Shown here piece by piece: positions 34,159 through 45,899 of a stretch of 64,000 nucleotides of DNA (positions are counted from its first letter, which is position 1; every line of letters begins with the position of its first letter). Under the pieces are notes generated by a model that was not told the origin of the DNA, ran no database searches, and worked only from the letters and a program-made list of their open reading frames with translations. This DNA comes from Gnetum montanum. Lineage: Eukaryota; Streptophyta; Gnetopsida; Gnetales; Gnetaceae. Made by a program: the position numbers and the translations under genes. Location: NCBI GenBank assembly GCA_015680685.1, contig MNCI01004643.1, positions 369,600-433,599 on the forward strand, given 5' to 3'.

Positions 34159-35760
34159 TAATGCAAACTATGAATTCAACTACAGTAGCTAATTCTTAAA
34201 ATTTAAGCTTTAGTCAAATACTAAGAAACATCTCCACTATTGGAGGAACCACCCAACTGATGATTACATTAAATCTTCAAATTCTCATCACTTCAGTAGC
34301 CTCTATTTCCATACTAAGTCCAATTATGACTCCAATAGCAGCTACTACCTTCATAATTGGGTCTCCTTCACATCATACACCTCCTCCATTTTCATTTGGA
34401 TCAATTTCTTTTACCTTTGATAGTATAGGCTTTAATATTCCAATTGGACAAGCCTACCAAGAACAAACTCTTGGGGACTTATTAAACTGCAGAACACTAG
34501 TAATACCTCAAGGACCATTGGTTTTTTCTCAAGGTAGGGATGTTGAAGAAAAAGATATTCATTTACTACCTATTTTTAGGAGAACCAATGATGAGAATCC
34601 AATCACTCATATAATAGAATTTGAAACCATACTTACAATGCTAGCACCTCAAAGTGGAGATAGAACTAAAATGATTGCCTTCAAATAAACCTTAAAAGAT
34701 AAAGCTAATTTTTGGCTACAAACCTTTGGGACACAAATTAGTTCATGGGATGAATTTGAGGCTACCTTTCTCCAAAGGTTTTTTTCCAATGACAAATTGT
34801 ACTCATTAATAAAGCAATCAATGAGTTTCATGCAACAAGAGGATGAGGAATATGAGAGTAGTTTTGATAAATTCAAGGCGATATGTTTGAAAAACACCAA
34901 CCATGTATTTCCAACCCACCAACTTATCCAAATCTTTGTAGAAGGCCTATTACCATATTGTAGGCAAAATGTTGACTTTGCAAATGGTGGAAATATATTG
35001 AATCTAACATTGGAGGATAGCTAGAGAATAATAGATTCATTGATTGATCGAAGTAAGAGATGGTCAAATCCTAACATCATGCAAAGCATGATCCAACAAA
35101 CTAAACAACTAAATAAAAAAGCTGACGAGTTAACTTGTTTAATAAAGAAACATGCCCATATGGTGTAAAGTGAAGCATGTAACCTTTGCGGTAGCCAACA
35201 ACATGATTGCATCACTTGTCCAACCTTAGCCTATTTCCATGAGGAAGTACAAGAATTTGTATAGGCTTATCAAAAATATAGAACCTAGCCAACAACTACA
35301 TTCCAATAAAGACCACCTTTCCAATAACAGTATTCCCAAAATAATTACAGTCCTTTTAAGAGCCAAACTAGTGAACACTTGGATAGACTCACTCAAAGTC
35401 TTACTTCCTTCATTGAAGAAAGTAGGCAATTTATGAATGAGACAAGAATATGATTCCAAGGCCTTACAAAGAATGACTTACCTTCCCAACCAAAGTTAAA
35501 TCCAACATCACAAAGAAAGGGAAAGGAACAATTGCATTCTATTATCACTAGGAGTGGAAAATTTATTAAGCCTAGGCCTATGAAGAAGGTTGGTTTTTAA
35601 GAAAGTGAGACACAAGAAAAGTATCAACCACATATCATCAATGAGGAGGGAATAAATGAACCAATTGAAGAAGAAGAACAACCATTAACCTCTCCTCCTT
35701 TACCTAGGAAAAAAATCTTTCCTCCTTTTGCTGAACAAGTACAAGAGGATTTATAACTAA
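34159..35760 (+). pseudogene. Gag of element 4
   Basis: The open part at 34260-34688 contains an LLNCRTLVIPQGPL block and a KDIHLLPIFRRTNDENP block typical of Athila Gag. Then come the capsid helices (FWLQTFGTQISSWDEFEATF, 34700-34780), a 75-codon open part ending near 35024, and a zinc knuckle C-x2-C-x4-H-x4-C at about 35178-35220. A polar Pro/Lys-rich tail leads to the protease. At least five stops interrupt it. The 33562-34158 leader holds no clear gene. Confidence 0.72.
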
Positions 35761-35776
35761 AGTACACATATAAAAA

Positions 35777-36295
35777 ATGTTTAATGAGTTATATTTACAC
35801 ATCCCATTAGAACAAGTTGTTAGAAACACACCTCTTTATGCTAAATTCTTAAGGAAATTATGTATAAAAAGGAAAAAAGAAAAAATTCCAAGACAAGTTT
35901 ATTTGGTTGACAATTTGTCTCAACTTATAAAGAGCCAAGAAGTTCCTAAATACCAAGATCCATGGGTTCCCACAATACCAATAAAGATAAATGAAAAGAA
36001 CATTGAAAATGACCTCTTGGATTTAGGAGCCAACATCAACATTATGCCACTTGAAATGGCTAGGTCACATGATTTAGAGGACATAAGGGAAGTAAATATG
36101 ACAATATCTTTGGCTAATGGATCAATTGTGAAATCCATAGGATTGGTAGAAGATTTATTAATAGAGTTTGAAAAAGGAAAATATCTGATTAATTTTGTTG
36201 TATTGGAAGTAAAAGATCCAAATTGTTTCCCTAGTATATTAGGAAGACCTTGGTTAGCAATAGCTGATGCTATGATTAATTATAAATTAGGGTAA
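35777..36295 (+). pseudogene. Aspartic protease of element 4
   Basis: 172 open codons. LLDLGANINIMP (about 36016-36051) is the active-site loop with D-L-G as in many Athila elements; FVVLEV and SILGRPWL follow at the expected spacing. The protease would cleave the Gag-Pol precursor. A stop after KLG separates it from the RT. Confidence 0.72.
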
Positions 36296-36689
36296 CTCCA
36301 ATTATATTTTTGCAGTCTTACTTTTATGCTTGATATATATGACAAGGCCAAAGAGGATCGATTAAAATAGGATGTTAAAGAAGTAAGGATTCTCTATACA
36401 ATATCCACATCAGCAATGGCCCAAGATAGGGAGACATTAGTATTAAAAAATTTTAGGAAGGACCCTTAGACCCCTCCACAAAGGAACAACAAGATCTTCT
36501 TGATCAAATTTTGAATTTGGTATAGGGGAGTATAGGAGAAACAACTCAACCACTGAATAATGACTCCTTAGAACTTCAAGAATTACCTAGTAATATTAAA
36601 TTCATTTTTCTTGATAAAAATAAATCCTTAATAATAAATTCCCAACTTTGTAATGAGTAAGAAATAAAAGTAGTAGAAGTTTTAAAAAG

Positions 36690-38124
36690 AAAGTCTACGG
36701 CATGTTCATGGAGCTATGAGAACCTTCATGAAGGAATTTCATCTAACATATGCCAACATCACATCTATCTTGAAGACAACATTAAATTGGTTCAAATTCC
36801 TCCCTAGAAGAATCAATCCAACTTTAAAGCAAATTGTTAAAGATGAAATTTCTAAGCTTTGAAAGAAAGGGATTATTTATCCAATAGCTGATAGTGAATG
36901 GGTAAGCCTTATCACTATAGTACCTAAAAAGGGAGGAAAATGATGAGTTTGTGTAGACTATCAAAAGCTTAATCAAAACACAAAGAAAGATCATTTCCCC
37001 CAACTCTACATAGACCAAATCTTGGAGCGATTGGAAGGGCATGAGTACTATTGATTTTTGGATGGGTTTGGTGATTACAATCAAGTAGCCATTGCACCAA
37101 AAGAGCAACATAAAACAACCTTCACATGTCCATATGGAACTTTTTCTTACTATTATATGCCTTTTGGTCTTTGTAACGCATCCACTACCTTTCAAAGCTC
37201 TATGATATTAGTGTTTTCCAATATGTAAGAGGAATATGTAGAAGTATTTATGGATGATTTTTTAGTATATGGGGATACTTATGAATAAACATTAAAACAT
37301 TTGGAATGTGTCTTAGATAGATGCATTAATAGAAATTTAAAATTAAGTTGGGAAAAGAGTCATTTATTGGTCACAAGTAGTGTAGTTCTAAAACATGTTA
37401 TCTCTAAGGAAGGAATAAGAATGCATAAAGAAAAAATAAAAGTAATTTCCATACTTCCAACTCCAACAAACTTAAAGACTCTTTGATCCTTTTTAGAACA
37501 TGTAGGATACTATAGATGATTTATTAAGGACTTCTCAAAAATAGCCAAGCCACTTTACATGATCTTAGAAAAGATGTTCCTTTTACATGGACTAACGATT
37601 GCCAAGAAGCATTCTTTGAACTAAAGAAAAGAGTAACTACCACCCCTATAGTTAATGTCCCTAATTGGGATTTTCCATTTGATTTGATGTGTGATGCTAG
37701 TGATACAATTGTGGGAGTAGTCTTGGAATAATACATAGACAATAAACTAAGAGTAATTTACTATGTCTCTAAAAGTTTAGATCAAGCCCAAGTAAAATAT
37801 ACAACTACAAAAAAAGAACTCTTGGCCGTTGTGTATGCTTTGGATAAGTTTAGGCATTATTTAATAGGATATGTAGCCAAAGTTTGCACTAATCATTCTA
37901 CCATTAAACTTGTAGCAAACAGAAAAATAGAAAAGGCTAGAATAATGAGAAGGCACCTATTACTCCAAGAATTTGATCTAGATATTTTAGACAAAAGGAG
38001 TAGGGAAAATATTATGGTAGACAATCTTTCTAGACTAGAAACCATGAAGGAAAATAGGATAAAAGAAGTATTTAATGATAAATTTCCTAATGAACAACTC
38101 TTTTCAATGAAGACAAACCCTTAG
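36690..38124 (+). pseudogene. Reverse transcriptase-RNase H of element 4
   Basis: IADSEWVS, VPKKGGK, DHFPQLYIDQ, PFGLCNASTTFQ and the catalytic FMDD box (37247-37258) appear in order, across stops. HVGYYR-FIKDFSKIAKPL starts the connection domain; a frameshift follows near 37545. RNase H is readable as LMCDASD to LLAVVYALDKFRHYL (37685-37860). The FMDDF-VYG form places it with Athila/Tat elements. Confidence 0.75.
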
Positions 38125-38229
38125 TTTGCTGATATAGCAAATTATCTTACCACTATGAAAACACTAACTCAATGGAGTAAAGAAGAAAGAAAATATTTTC
38201 TAAGAAACATCTTCAAATATATTTGAAAT

Positions 38230-38968
38230 ATACCATACCTCTATAGAATTTGTAAAGATAATGTAGGAAGAGGATGTGTAGTTGAAGATGAGCAACAAGA
38301 AATCTTACACATGTGTCATGATGATCTCATGTGGACACTTTGATAGTCGAAGAACTGCTATGAAAATCTTTCAAAGTGGATTTTATTAGCCTACTATATT
38401 TAGAGATGCTCATTTATACATTCAAGAATGTGATAAATGTCAAAGAATTGGGGTAATGATAAAATGACAAGAGATTCCACTTAATCCAATCCTAATAACC
38501 GAACCTTTTGATGTGTGGGTTATACACTTCTTAGGAACATTTCCATAGTGTAACAAATGTCAATATATTCTAGTCTGTATAGACTATGTAACTAAGTGGG
38601 TAGAAGCTAAAGCTACCCCAACAAATGATGTTAAAGTAGTTGTAGCTATTCTACAGGAACATATTCTAACACGATTTGGAACCCTACAAGCAATCATTAG
38701 TGATCAAGGAACTCACTTTGTAAATAGACTAATGGAGAAATTCCTTAAGTCTTGTGGAATCCAACATAAGATAGCTACTGCCTATCATTCTCAAACAAAT
38801 GGTCAAGTAAAAAATGAAAATAGAATCATTCTAAAGATTCTAACAAAAACTATATGCGCTAAGAAGAAATATTGGTCTAAAAACTTATAAGATGCACTTT
38901 GGGCTTATAGGATTATATATAAACCAAATTTAGGACATTCACCTTATCAATTGGTTTATGGAAAATAA
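38230..38968 (+). pseudogene. Integrase of element 4
   Basis: Core motifs VCIDYVTKWVEA (about 38573), SDQGTHFVN (about 38698) and NGQVKNENR (about 38801) follow the D-D-E layout; the last Glu position reads within KNEN. HSPYQLVYGK closes the domain before a stop. The upstream zinc-binding part is in another frame. It would insert the DNA copy into the genome. Confidence 0.7.
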
Positions 38969-40050
38969 TGTTTTTTGTCCATAGAAATCAAATACCAATC
39001 TTTACAATTAGCACAATAATTAAATTTTGATGAGGAAACAAACCAAGACATTAGAATAATTCTAACACATGAACATGATGAAATACATTTGCATGCCCTT
39101 GACAAGCAAATAATAATTAAAAAACAAATGAAGAATATGCATGATAAATATATTTTTAAGAAATCTTTCTCAATAGGTGATAAAGTCCTATTATACAACA
39201 TAATATTACATAAATTTACAAGAAAGCTAACAACTTGATGACCCCTACGTAGTATTACAACCCCATGATAATGGCAATGTCCTAATTGCATCTATCAAAG
39301 ACTTATGTAATCCATTTTTAGTAAATGGCCAAAGATTTAGTGATGCAATCAACACCAAATAGAGGAACCATGGAAGGATAAATTTGTAGATTTAACTTAT
39401 CCAACTTACCCTATGGACAACTTGGGAAACAAAATGCCTTAATCTGATGTTTAGGTTATGGGAAGTAACCTTAAAGCAAACGCCTTATTCCATATTGTAA
39501 TAATCTACACATACTAGTCTAAAAATTATACCTTGAAAATTGTAGAGGATAATAGGAATCTCTATTATTAGTTGGGACTCTAAAGAATTCATTTGCATCA
39601 TGTTTAGAATGCAAGGGAGAAGGACAACTCCCCCTACCTTGAGATAGGCTAGTTTAAACCCAAAATCCAACTAAGGGTGAGCCTTAGATTATTAAACAAC
39701 TTAATTGTGTGAAATAATTTTTTTGTTTCCTTTTCCACAATATTTTTTAAGTTCTAAAAGTCACATAAGTCATAGGAGGAAAAACTAAGTTTAGTTCATG
39801 ATTATTAATGGATGGTTTCATTAATTACTTACTTGGATAAGTCAATAATGTGGAAACAGTGTGTCATATTGGGACTAGCAATAAAGATGGTCTAAGCATG
39901 TGAAACTCAATTAATGTCAAGTGAGCAACCCATTAATCAAATCCACAAATCATGTTGGCTCTCACAAGAACGTCATGATTGAAGAAAGCCTTGTTATATG
40001 CTTTCAATTTGGTTGAAAAAAAGAGTTGTTGTCCATATACGAAGCTAGCC

Positions 40051-40121
40051 CCACAAGAACCTTTAGTTAGGAGCAAGGCTACACTTCCACAAGAACCCTA
40101 TGTTTGGAGCAATGCTACAAG
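40051..40121. repeat. Tandem duplication, about 36 bp x 2
   Basis: Units begin CCACAAGAACC and end GGAGCAA(G/T)GCTACA. Confidence 0.75.
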
Positions 40122-40671
40122 CTCAAAAATTAAAGCATCCATTAAGAACCTCCTTCTATACGCCAAGTGTATATATATGGAGCAATGCTTCCTCATATGG
40201 ATGAAGCATGATATGACACTACACAAGGCAGATTGATTTATCCAAGCATGTATTTTAATATCTACCTTCAAGTTTGATCAATTACCTTACTTTGTTTATT
40301 TAGTTTCTTAGCTAATGTGACTTTCTCTCTTCAAGAGTATTGTTTGTTAACTCTTTCTATATCCTTATTATTCTTATTTTGCTTCTATCTTTTTGACCAT
40401 ATCCCTCCCATTCTCCATTTGGCTATCATCTATTATGTTTATTGGTACTTCAAAATCTAGGGTCCTCTAGTTGTTTCCCATTCTACCATCCATAGGTGCT
40501 AGTTGTCGAGATCCCTACTATGGTCATGCATTATGGATCCTGGCAATTGGACACTCGAAGTTTACCAATATTCCATACATAGAAAAGACTATATAAAACC
40601 CATGGCACTCTTGCTTTTGGTATAATTTCCTGGTAGGCCAAGCCTACATTCAATTTATAATTCTTTCACTA

Positions 40672-40705
40672 ATTAATCTAGGCATGGGACCTACCCTAGA
40701 TTAAT
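40672..40705. repeat. Inverted repeat, 11-bp arms
   Basis: ATTAATCTAGG and its exact complement flank a 12-base loop. A smaller GTAGGC/GCCTAC hairpin lies just upstream, at about 40633. Confidence 0.75.
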
Positions 40706-41099
40706 CAGGGGTGGTGGAAGGATAACCAACTTCTATGAATAGGATAATAAGGTATAACCAACATGGAATTAGATCCAAGAGCAAGTTAGGAATGAGTTTA
40801 CTGTACGAAATGTATCTTGAATCCTTAAAACTTAGTAAAGGTGAAGACCTTGAGATTGTAAGGCATTCTTGCAACAAATGAAGAAAACTTTGTGAGGTGA
40901 TGTTTAGCCTAATTAATTCTAGGAACAGTCTTTCTAATCAAGTTATATGCAGATTCCTACCCTAATAATAAGAATTAATTACAAGGCGTGAAAAAAGAAT
41001 ACAATTTTTTAAGTAATAAATTTATCATTCTACTATTGATTCAAATTGCAGCACACGATGAAGGGCGATTATTATAAATTATTTTACCGTAGGACATCT

Positions 41100-41620
41100 T
41101 AAAATCGATGTCCATGGATATCGTTGTTAGGAATCAAATTTTTTGGAAACCAATGATATCAAGAAACATTGTGGAGTTGATGTCCAATATACAAGGAATC
41201 ACGGTATATAGATTAGCGCGACGAAAATTGATAAGGAAGAACAATCTAGGTTATCACTATGATTATCGATTTCCTCGATCTAAATCGATATTTTATGATG
41301 CATAGATATCAATTCATATGGATTGAATCAACATGGATCGATGAAGCAGAAATTTTCCCGAATAACTTGCGTCTGAACAACACGGCCGTGATGAGCTTCG
41401 ATATGTTACTTTAGTCATATCGATTTATATCGAGCAAATCGATAGAAATCGATAACATTAGAAATTTATCAACGTTTCATGTTTTATCAACACAATCTCA
41501 ATAAGATTCAATATTTGAGAAGCATGTGTACTATGACTATCAATTCGTGTAGATTGAACGATAAAGTGGAACCCAAACTGTGTCGATCCATATCAATGTA
41601 CTGATAAAAATCGATAGGTT
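41100..41620. repeat. Cluster of ATCGAT-type palindromes
   Basis: ATCGAT, GATATC and close variants occur about a dozen times in 520 bases, far above chance in AT-rich DNA. It resembles the palindrome clusters of the LTR U3 regions, so it may be a decayed U3. Confidence 0.55.
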
Positions 41621-41799
41621 AAAAATATGAAAAAAAATAAACACAAAGGTAAGGTGGTGGCCCTCTCTTGGACATAGGCAAAAGTAAAATGGGTGTTTCA
41701 AAGACAAGATATTATCATTTACCAACACATAGAGAAAGTTCTTTCTAACTTTGTTGTGCATAAGTTGCATAATAATATTCCTTGGTATGAAGATTGGTT

Positions 41800-42402
41800 T
41801 TGGCCGGTTCCCCTCTTTGCTCTTTACGCATCTCTAAAGCCAAATCTTGGTTTCATGCGCAAGCTTTTCAATTTTCCACTCTAAATAGACGTTGGAGTTT
41901 GCATCTTGAGGATCACCGGTGGAAAACTATTTTTCGTCGGATTTGAACTTCCAAGGCCCAACCTAAGCATCGTTTCTTGTTTTGGTCCTTGGTTCATCAA
42001 GGTCTTCCCATCGGACATAGGCTTCATTTGTTAGGAATTGATCATCCTAAATGCCCCATTTGTAAAGCGGATGATTCTTTTCAACACGTCTTTTGGGATT
42101 GTTCATTCTCTCAATACATTTGGAAATGGTGTCAATCTCTCCAAGTCTTCCTTCCTAATCATTCTATTCGTTTTCCTCAATGTATCCTTCAAGATGATTG
42201 TGTTAAGCGTCACCTTCAAAAAGCCTGGAAAATCCTCCTATTTGAGATTATCTTCTTTATTTGGAAATGTCGTCTAGATGCTTGGTATCAAAACACAAAC
42301 TACAATGAATTTGACTACGGTATGAAATGCTCTATTGCTAGTAATGTTCAACTTCACTGTCGTGAACTAGGCTTTCTCAATAATATTACCTTTGCCAACT
42401 GA
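41800..42402 (+). pseudogene. LINE-type RT zinc-binding domain fragment (zf-RVT)
   Basis: Open at 41977-42402 and readable upstream in shifted frames (WSLHLEDHRWK). The block P-KHRFLFWSLVHQGLP, then GIDHPKCPICKADDSFQHVFWDC with C-x2-C and H-x4-C ligands, and WKWC, is the zinc-binding domain at the C-terminus of plant LINE reverse transcriptases. LINE insertions are usually 5'-truncated, so a 3' fragment within element 4 fits. The fragment ends at a natural-looking stop after FAN. Confidence 0.75.
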
Positions 42403-42689
42403 ATTCTCTTTGAATTAGGTGTACTAAAGAAATTGCAGATAAACTTCCGAATGCTTAATTTTCTTGTCATATTACAGCCCCAAGAGAGAATGACTAAAAA
42501 TCACTCCTTCGCATCACGAGCTGGACTATTCCAAGTGGTTTAACCACACTGATGTAGCAGTGCAACAACAACTAAAAACAATGGGGTGTGGGCCTTTCAT
42601 TTAATCCTCCATTGACTAATTTTACTAGGAAGAGGTCTTGGACTTCTACCAGAATCTCAAGCCACATTTGATGAAGGTGAATCCTCCTT

Positions 42690-43470
42690 AGCACTATTTA
42701 GTTTCCTCAATGAGGAATAATGGTAAAGGTGATTGCGTCCAAGCTCCAGGAATGGTTTGAGCTACCGACCAAAGGGGACAACATCTTTAGGCCCAAGGCT
42801 AGCACACAAGAAAAATATGATCTTTTTCACTAGTTTATTGATGAATCAGACTCCAAGAGGTTGCAAGCTTAGCGTTTACATTTTGTAGACCTTTAACTTA
42901 AGCACCATGTCATAGCAAGGATGATCGTCACAAACATCCTACCATCTACACACATAATGTATGTTCTAAGTCGAAGCCTCTGAGTAATGAAGGCTTTGAA
43001 GTTTGAAGAGGAAGAAAACTTTGCCTACCCTCCAATCAAATATATGGTTTATCATTATAATGATGATTTGCTCAAGCTTTGCTTTTCCTTCCTCATTTCA
43101 GCCATCCTCCAAAAGTCCAAGATGCCGAAGCCTAAAATAGATACGAAGATGAACCTCACCTTCACCCATTCTCTCAAGATTTATACCAAAGTTGGTCCAT
43201 TTCTTAAAGAATCAAAAGAGCTAGGATCTTCATTGGCACTTGAGGCTAGTGAAGTTTGTGACTTCATAGAGGAGGTCTAAGCCCAACTTGAGGACGTCAA
43301 ATCTACTCAAAGGAAGATCATGTATGTGCTAGAAAGGGTTAGCTCAACCCTCATCACCATGGATAAGAAGGTGGCAAACATTGAAAAGAATGTCCCTTCA
43401 CCATGGATGATGATGAAGGGGCATAGCCTTTACACCTTGAAGAAGACATGGAGGTGCAAGGAGGATTAGA
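42690..43470 (+). pseudogene. ORF3-like relic of element 4 with coiled coil
   Basis: Reads in one frame with a few stops; the open part is 42987-43280. It includes LCFSFLISAILQKSKMP, comparable to the FP-x-LI motif in the relics of elements 5 and 6, then a heptad-rich C-terminal segment (about 43240-43400). Position between integrase and 3' LTR fits the third ORF of Athila elements, whose role is unknown. Confidence 0.45.
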
Positions 43471-43629
43471 GGCTTGATCCTTGCCTTAATATTCATTTTG
43501 TTTTTTGTTATTATGGCCATTGAGCCATTGTGGGATACATGGACAAGTGAATTTTTGTTATTTACTTTTTAAAAACTAGAATTATGATGGATGGTTTAAT
43601 TATTTAATTCTTATTTAATTTTGATTATG

Positions 43630-43649
43630 AATATATATATATATATATA
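43630..43649. repeat. (AT)n microsatellite
   Basis: An uninterrupted run of about ten AT units. Confidence 0.9.
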
Positions 43650-43797
43650 AAGTGTAGGATGATACAATTCCATTTTCTTTTTTACGAACTGGAAAATTGA
43701 TAAAAATGTGAATGTGATGGAATACTCGGTATTATATATCAATGCAATCTCTTGAATCTAGTTTAACTATTTTTACTAGTTGCTTACTTTGGTTGTG

Positions 43798-44475
43798 TGA
43801 TGAACATATGAATTTGCACCACTAGCGTGATAGAAATCGACCATCAAAGAATATAGCTACCCCAATACAATTCGATATCATGTAATCGATCTAAATCAAC
43901 ATGCTCAATAAAGATTAATACCCCTTAATAATAACATTTTTCCAATTACAATCAAACCTCTTCTAGTATAAATGGAAAAGTTTGATGCCCAAGTAAGGAA
44001 CAGGAGAATCCAATGGAAACCCACATCAAATTGAATTCATCTTTTGAACTTTCCATTGTAATGGTCAAGGACGATTGTTGAAATCTTAGGGCAATCATCA
44101 ACTATTGGAATTTCTTAAGAGGCTGAGAAGTTGTTGCATTATAGAGATAGCAGGGTAGGGTCACAATTTAGGTGACGACTTCCCTGTAATCTTATGCTAT
44201 TTATGATAATATTATAGAACTTCAGGTTGGTTAAATCATTCAATTTCTACCCTTGAACTTGAGATTAGAAGTTAGGGTGAAATCTCTAATTTTACTTGTA
44301 ACTGATAGTCATAAGTGTGGGATTTTAATTGGATTTGAATCTAACCATTTATTGTCTTGATGATCTCTTTAACTTCGAACCATTCCTCTATGGATACAAC
44401 TCATGTGTTAGTCATAAACAAGATGACATCTTTACAATGAAAGTAACTTAGCACCAAACTTTTGCTACCTTGTCA
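43798..44475 (+). repeat. 3' LTR of element 4
   Basis: Begins TGATGAACATATG and ends about TTGTCA. Substitutions and small indels separate it from the 5' copy. 44476-44791 to its right holds no recognisable feature. Confidence 0.62.
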
Positions 44476-44791
44476 GATGGCATCTGTAGTCATAAAAGAA
44501 TATTTAAGATTACCTGATCATTTAGAAAAAATTTGTAATGATTCATAACCCTTCATCGAATTTTTGGTTTTGATCAAAATATTTCTTTATTATCAATGTT
44601 ACTTTAATTCGAACTGCAAAGCTAGAAAATTTTGTTATTTGGACAAAATCCTTTTTAAATAAAACCCATAATTGAATGATTTTCTTAACAATTAGATACA
44701 ATTTTATCTTAAGTGACCTATCATAATCTTTGATTTATTACTAAAGAATGACCATTTGGAAGAAAACATTAAGTTTATTAGCTTATGTTAG

Positions 44792-45684
44792 TGATGATCA
44801 GCGACTATACCCTATGCCCAACCATATGAATCACAAACATGCATTAGCAATCTAGTCAAATTCCATGGACTTAGTTCCTAAGTTTTCTTATTGTCAAAGA
44901 ATGTGAACCAAAGGATCATGTGATCATTGCCTTCCTAACTCACACTTGTGTGTGCTTTATGTATGATTAAGTATAAGTTAAGGCATATGATATTTTTTAA
45001 ATTTATATTTTTATATACTTTTATCTTAAGTCCTATGCAAAAAGATGAATAATTGATGATTAACTATTTTAACTACCTAAATACTCTAAAGGCTAATTAT
45101 CCTAACATAAGTATTTGTACCCACTTACAGTACACATCGTAAATTCATATTAACACTACTAGGTTACCAATTAATGATTACTAGGCATACCAAATGATCA
45201 CCACTGGGATTACCAAGCATCATACGTTATGTTTGAAGCAGTTGTACTTATGTATTCAGGATTACTTTTTTTAATTATTATGACATGGAATGTAAAATGC
45301 ATTTAAATTAAAGTTCTAGTTAAGAAAGATTAATCTAATCTAAGTGCTACGATGAATGCCAAAATCTCAACTTTATTATTGTTCATGCCAATGCGTTTAG
45401 GTACATAGTGCTCGAATAAAGTTTCATACAATCTCTTTCATTCACATTATGGGCACTCATAGGGAAAATATTCTAACTCTAGAAACAACAAACTGCAACA
45501 GCTTCACTATACTATGGACTTAACATGCCACAAATGTGATTGGTGCATGCATTTATATAGACTTGACTACGTTAGCATCGATGCATCTGTATTGATGAAT
45601 GTGACCATGCATTAATAAAGATACATCGATGGGGTTTCATCGACACATGCCCAACGATGCATCTAGATGAACAATACTTCATCA
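44792..45684 (-). mobile_element. LTR of element 5 (3' LTR, minus orientation)
   Basis: Begins TGATGATCAGCG, ends CTTCATCA, followed by TACCTCCATGACTAA as in element 6. The layout parallels the element 1-3 LTR (TAGGTTACCAA, TCGAATAAAG, AATATTCTAACTCTAGA), but the sequence is much diverged. The palindromes near its right end are ATCGATG/GATGCATC rather than GATATC. Confidence 0.65.
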
Positions 45685-45899
45685 TACCTCCATGACTAAT
45701 TAAAAACTCATCCTTGAGTTAACAAAAGTAGGATCAAGATTCTTGCAAAATTTAGGAAAGTATGAAATTTATTAACTGAAAACAATAGAGTAACTAACTA
45801 ACTAAATGACTCTAATTGTGAGACTTATCTAGAATTACAAAATTGATATCCATGAAAACAAAATTGGATACTCTTACAAAATATTTAGTAGGCTCTCTT

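Larger units (their letters stand above)
38969..41690. other. Element 4 region after integrase
   Basis: No clear domain. Contains a 36-bp imperfect tandem duplication (40051-40121), TATATAAAACC near 40590, a stem-loop (40672-40705), and a cluster of ATCGAT palindromes (41100-41620). Confidence 0.45.
32902..44475 (+). mobile_element. Element 4: long Athila-type Ty3/gypsy element
   Basis: Two related LTR-like ends (32902-33540 and 43798-44475) enclose a degenerate tRNA-Asp PBS, gag, PR, RT, RNase H, integrase and a 4.8-kb 3' part with a LINE fragment and an ORF3-like relic. Many stops and shifts. The left LTR boundaries are approximate, and I found no convincing TSD. Confidence 0.72.

Noticed and set aside
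39979-40236. 85-codon frame after the element 4 integrase
   Set aside because: Overlaps a 36-bp tandem duplication and has no family resemblance.
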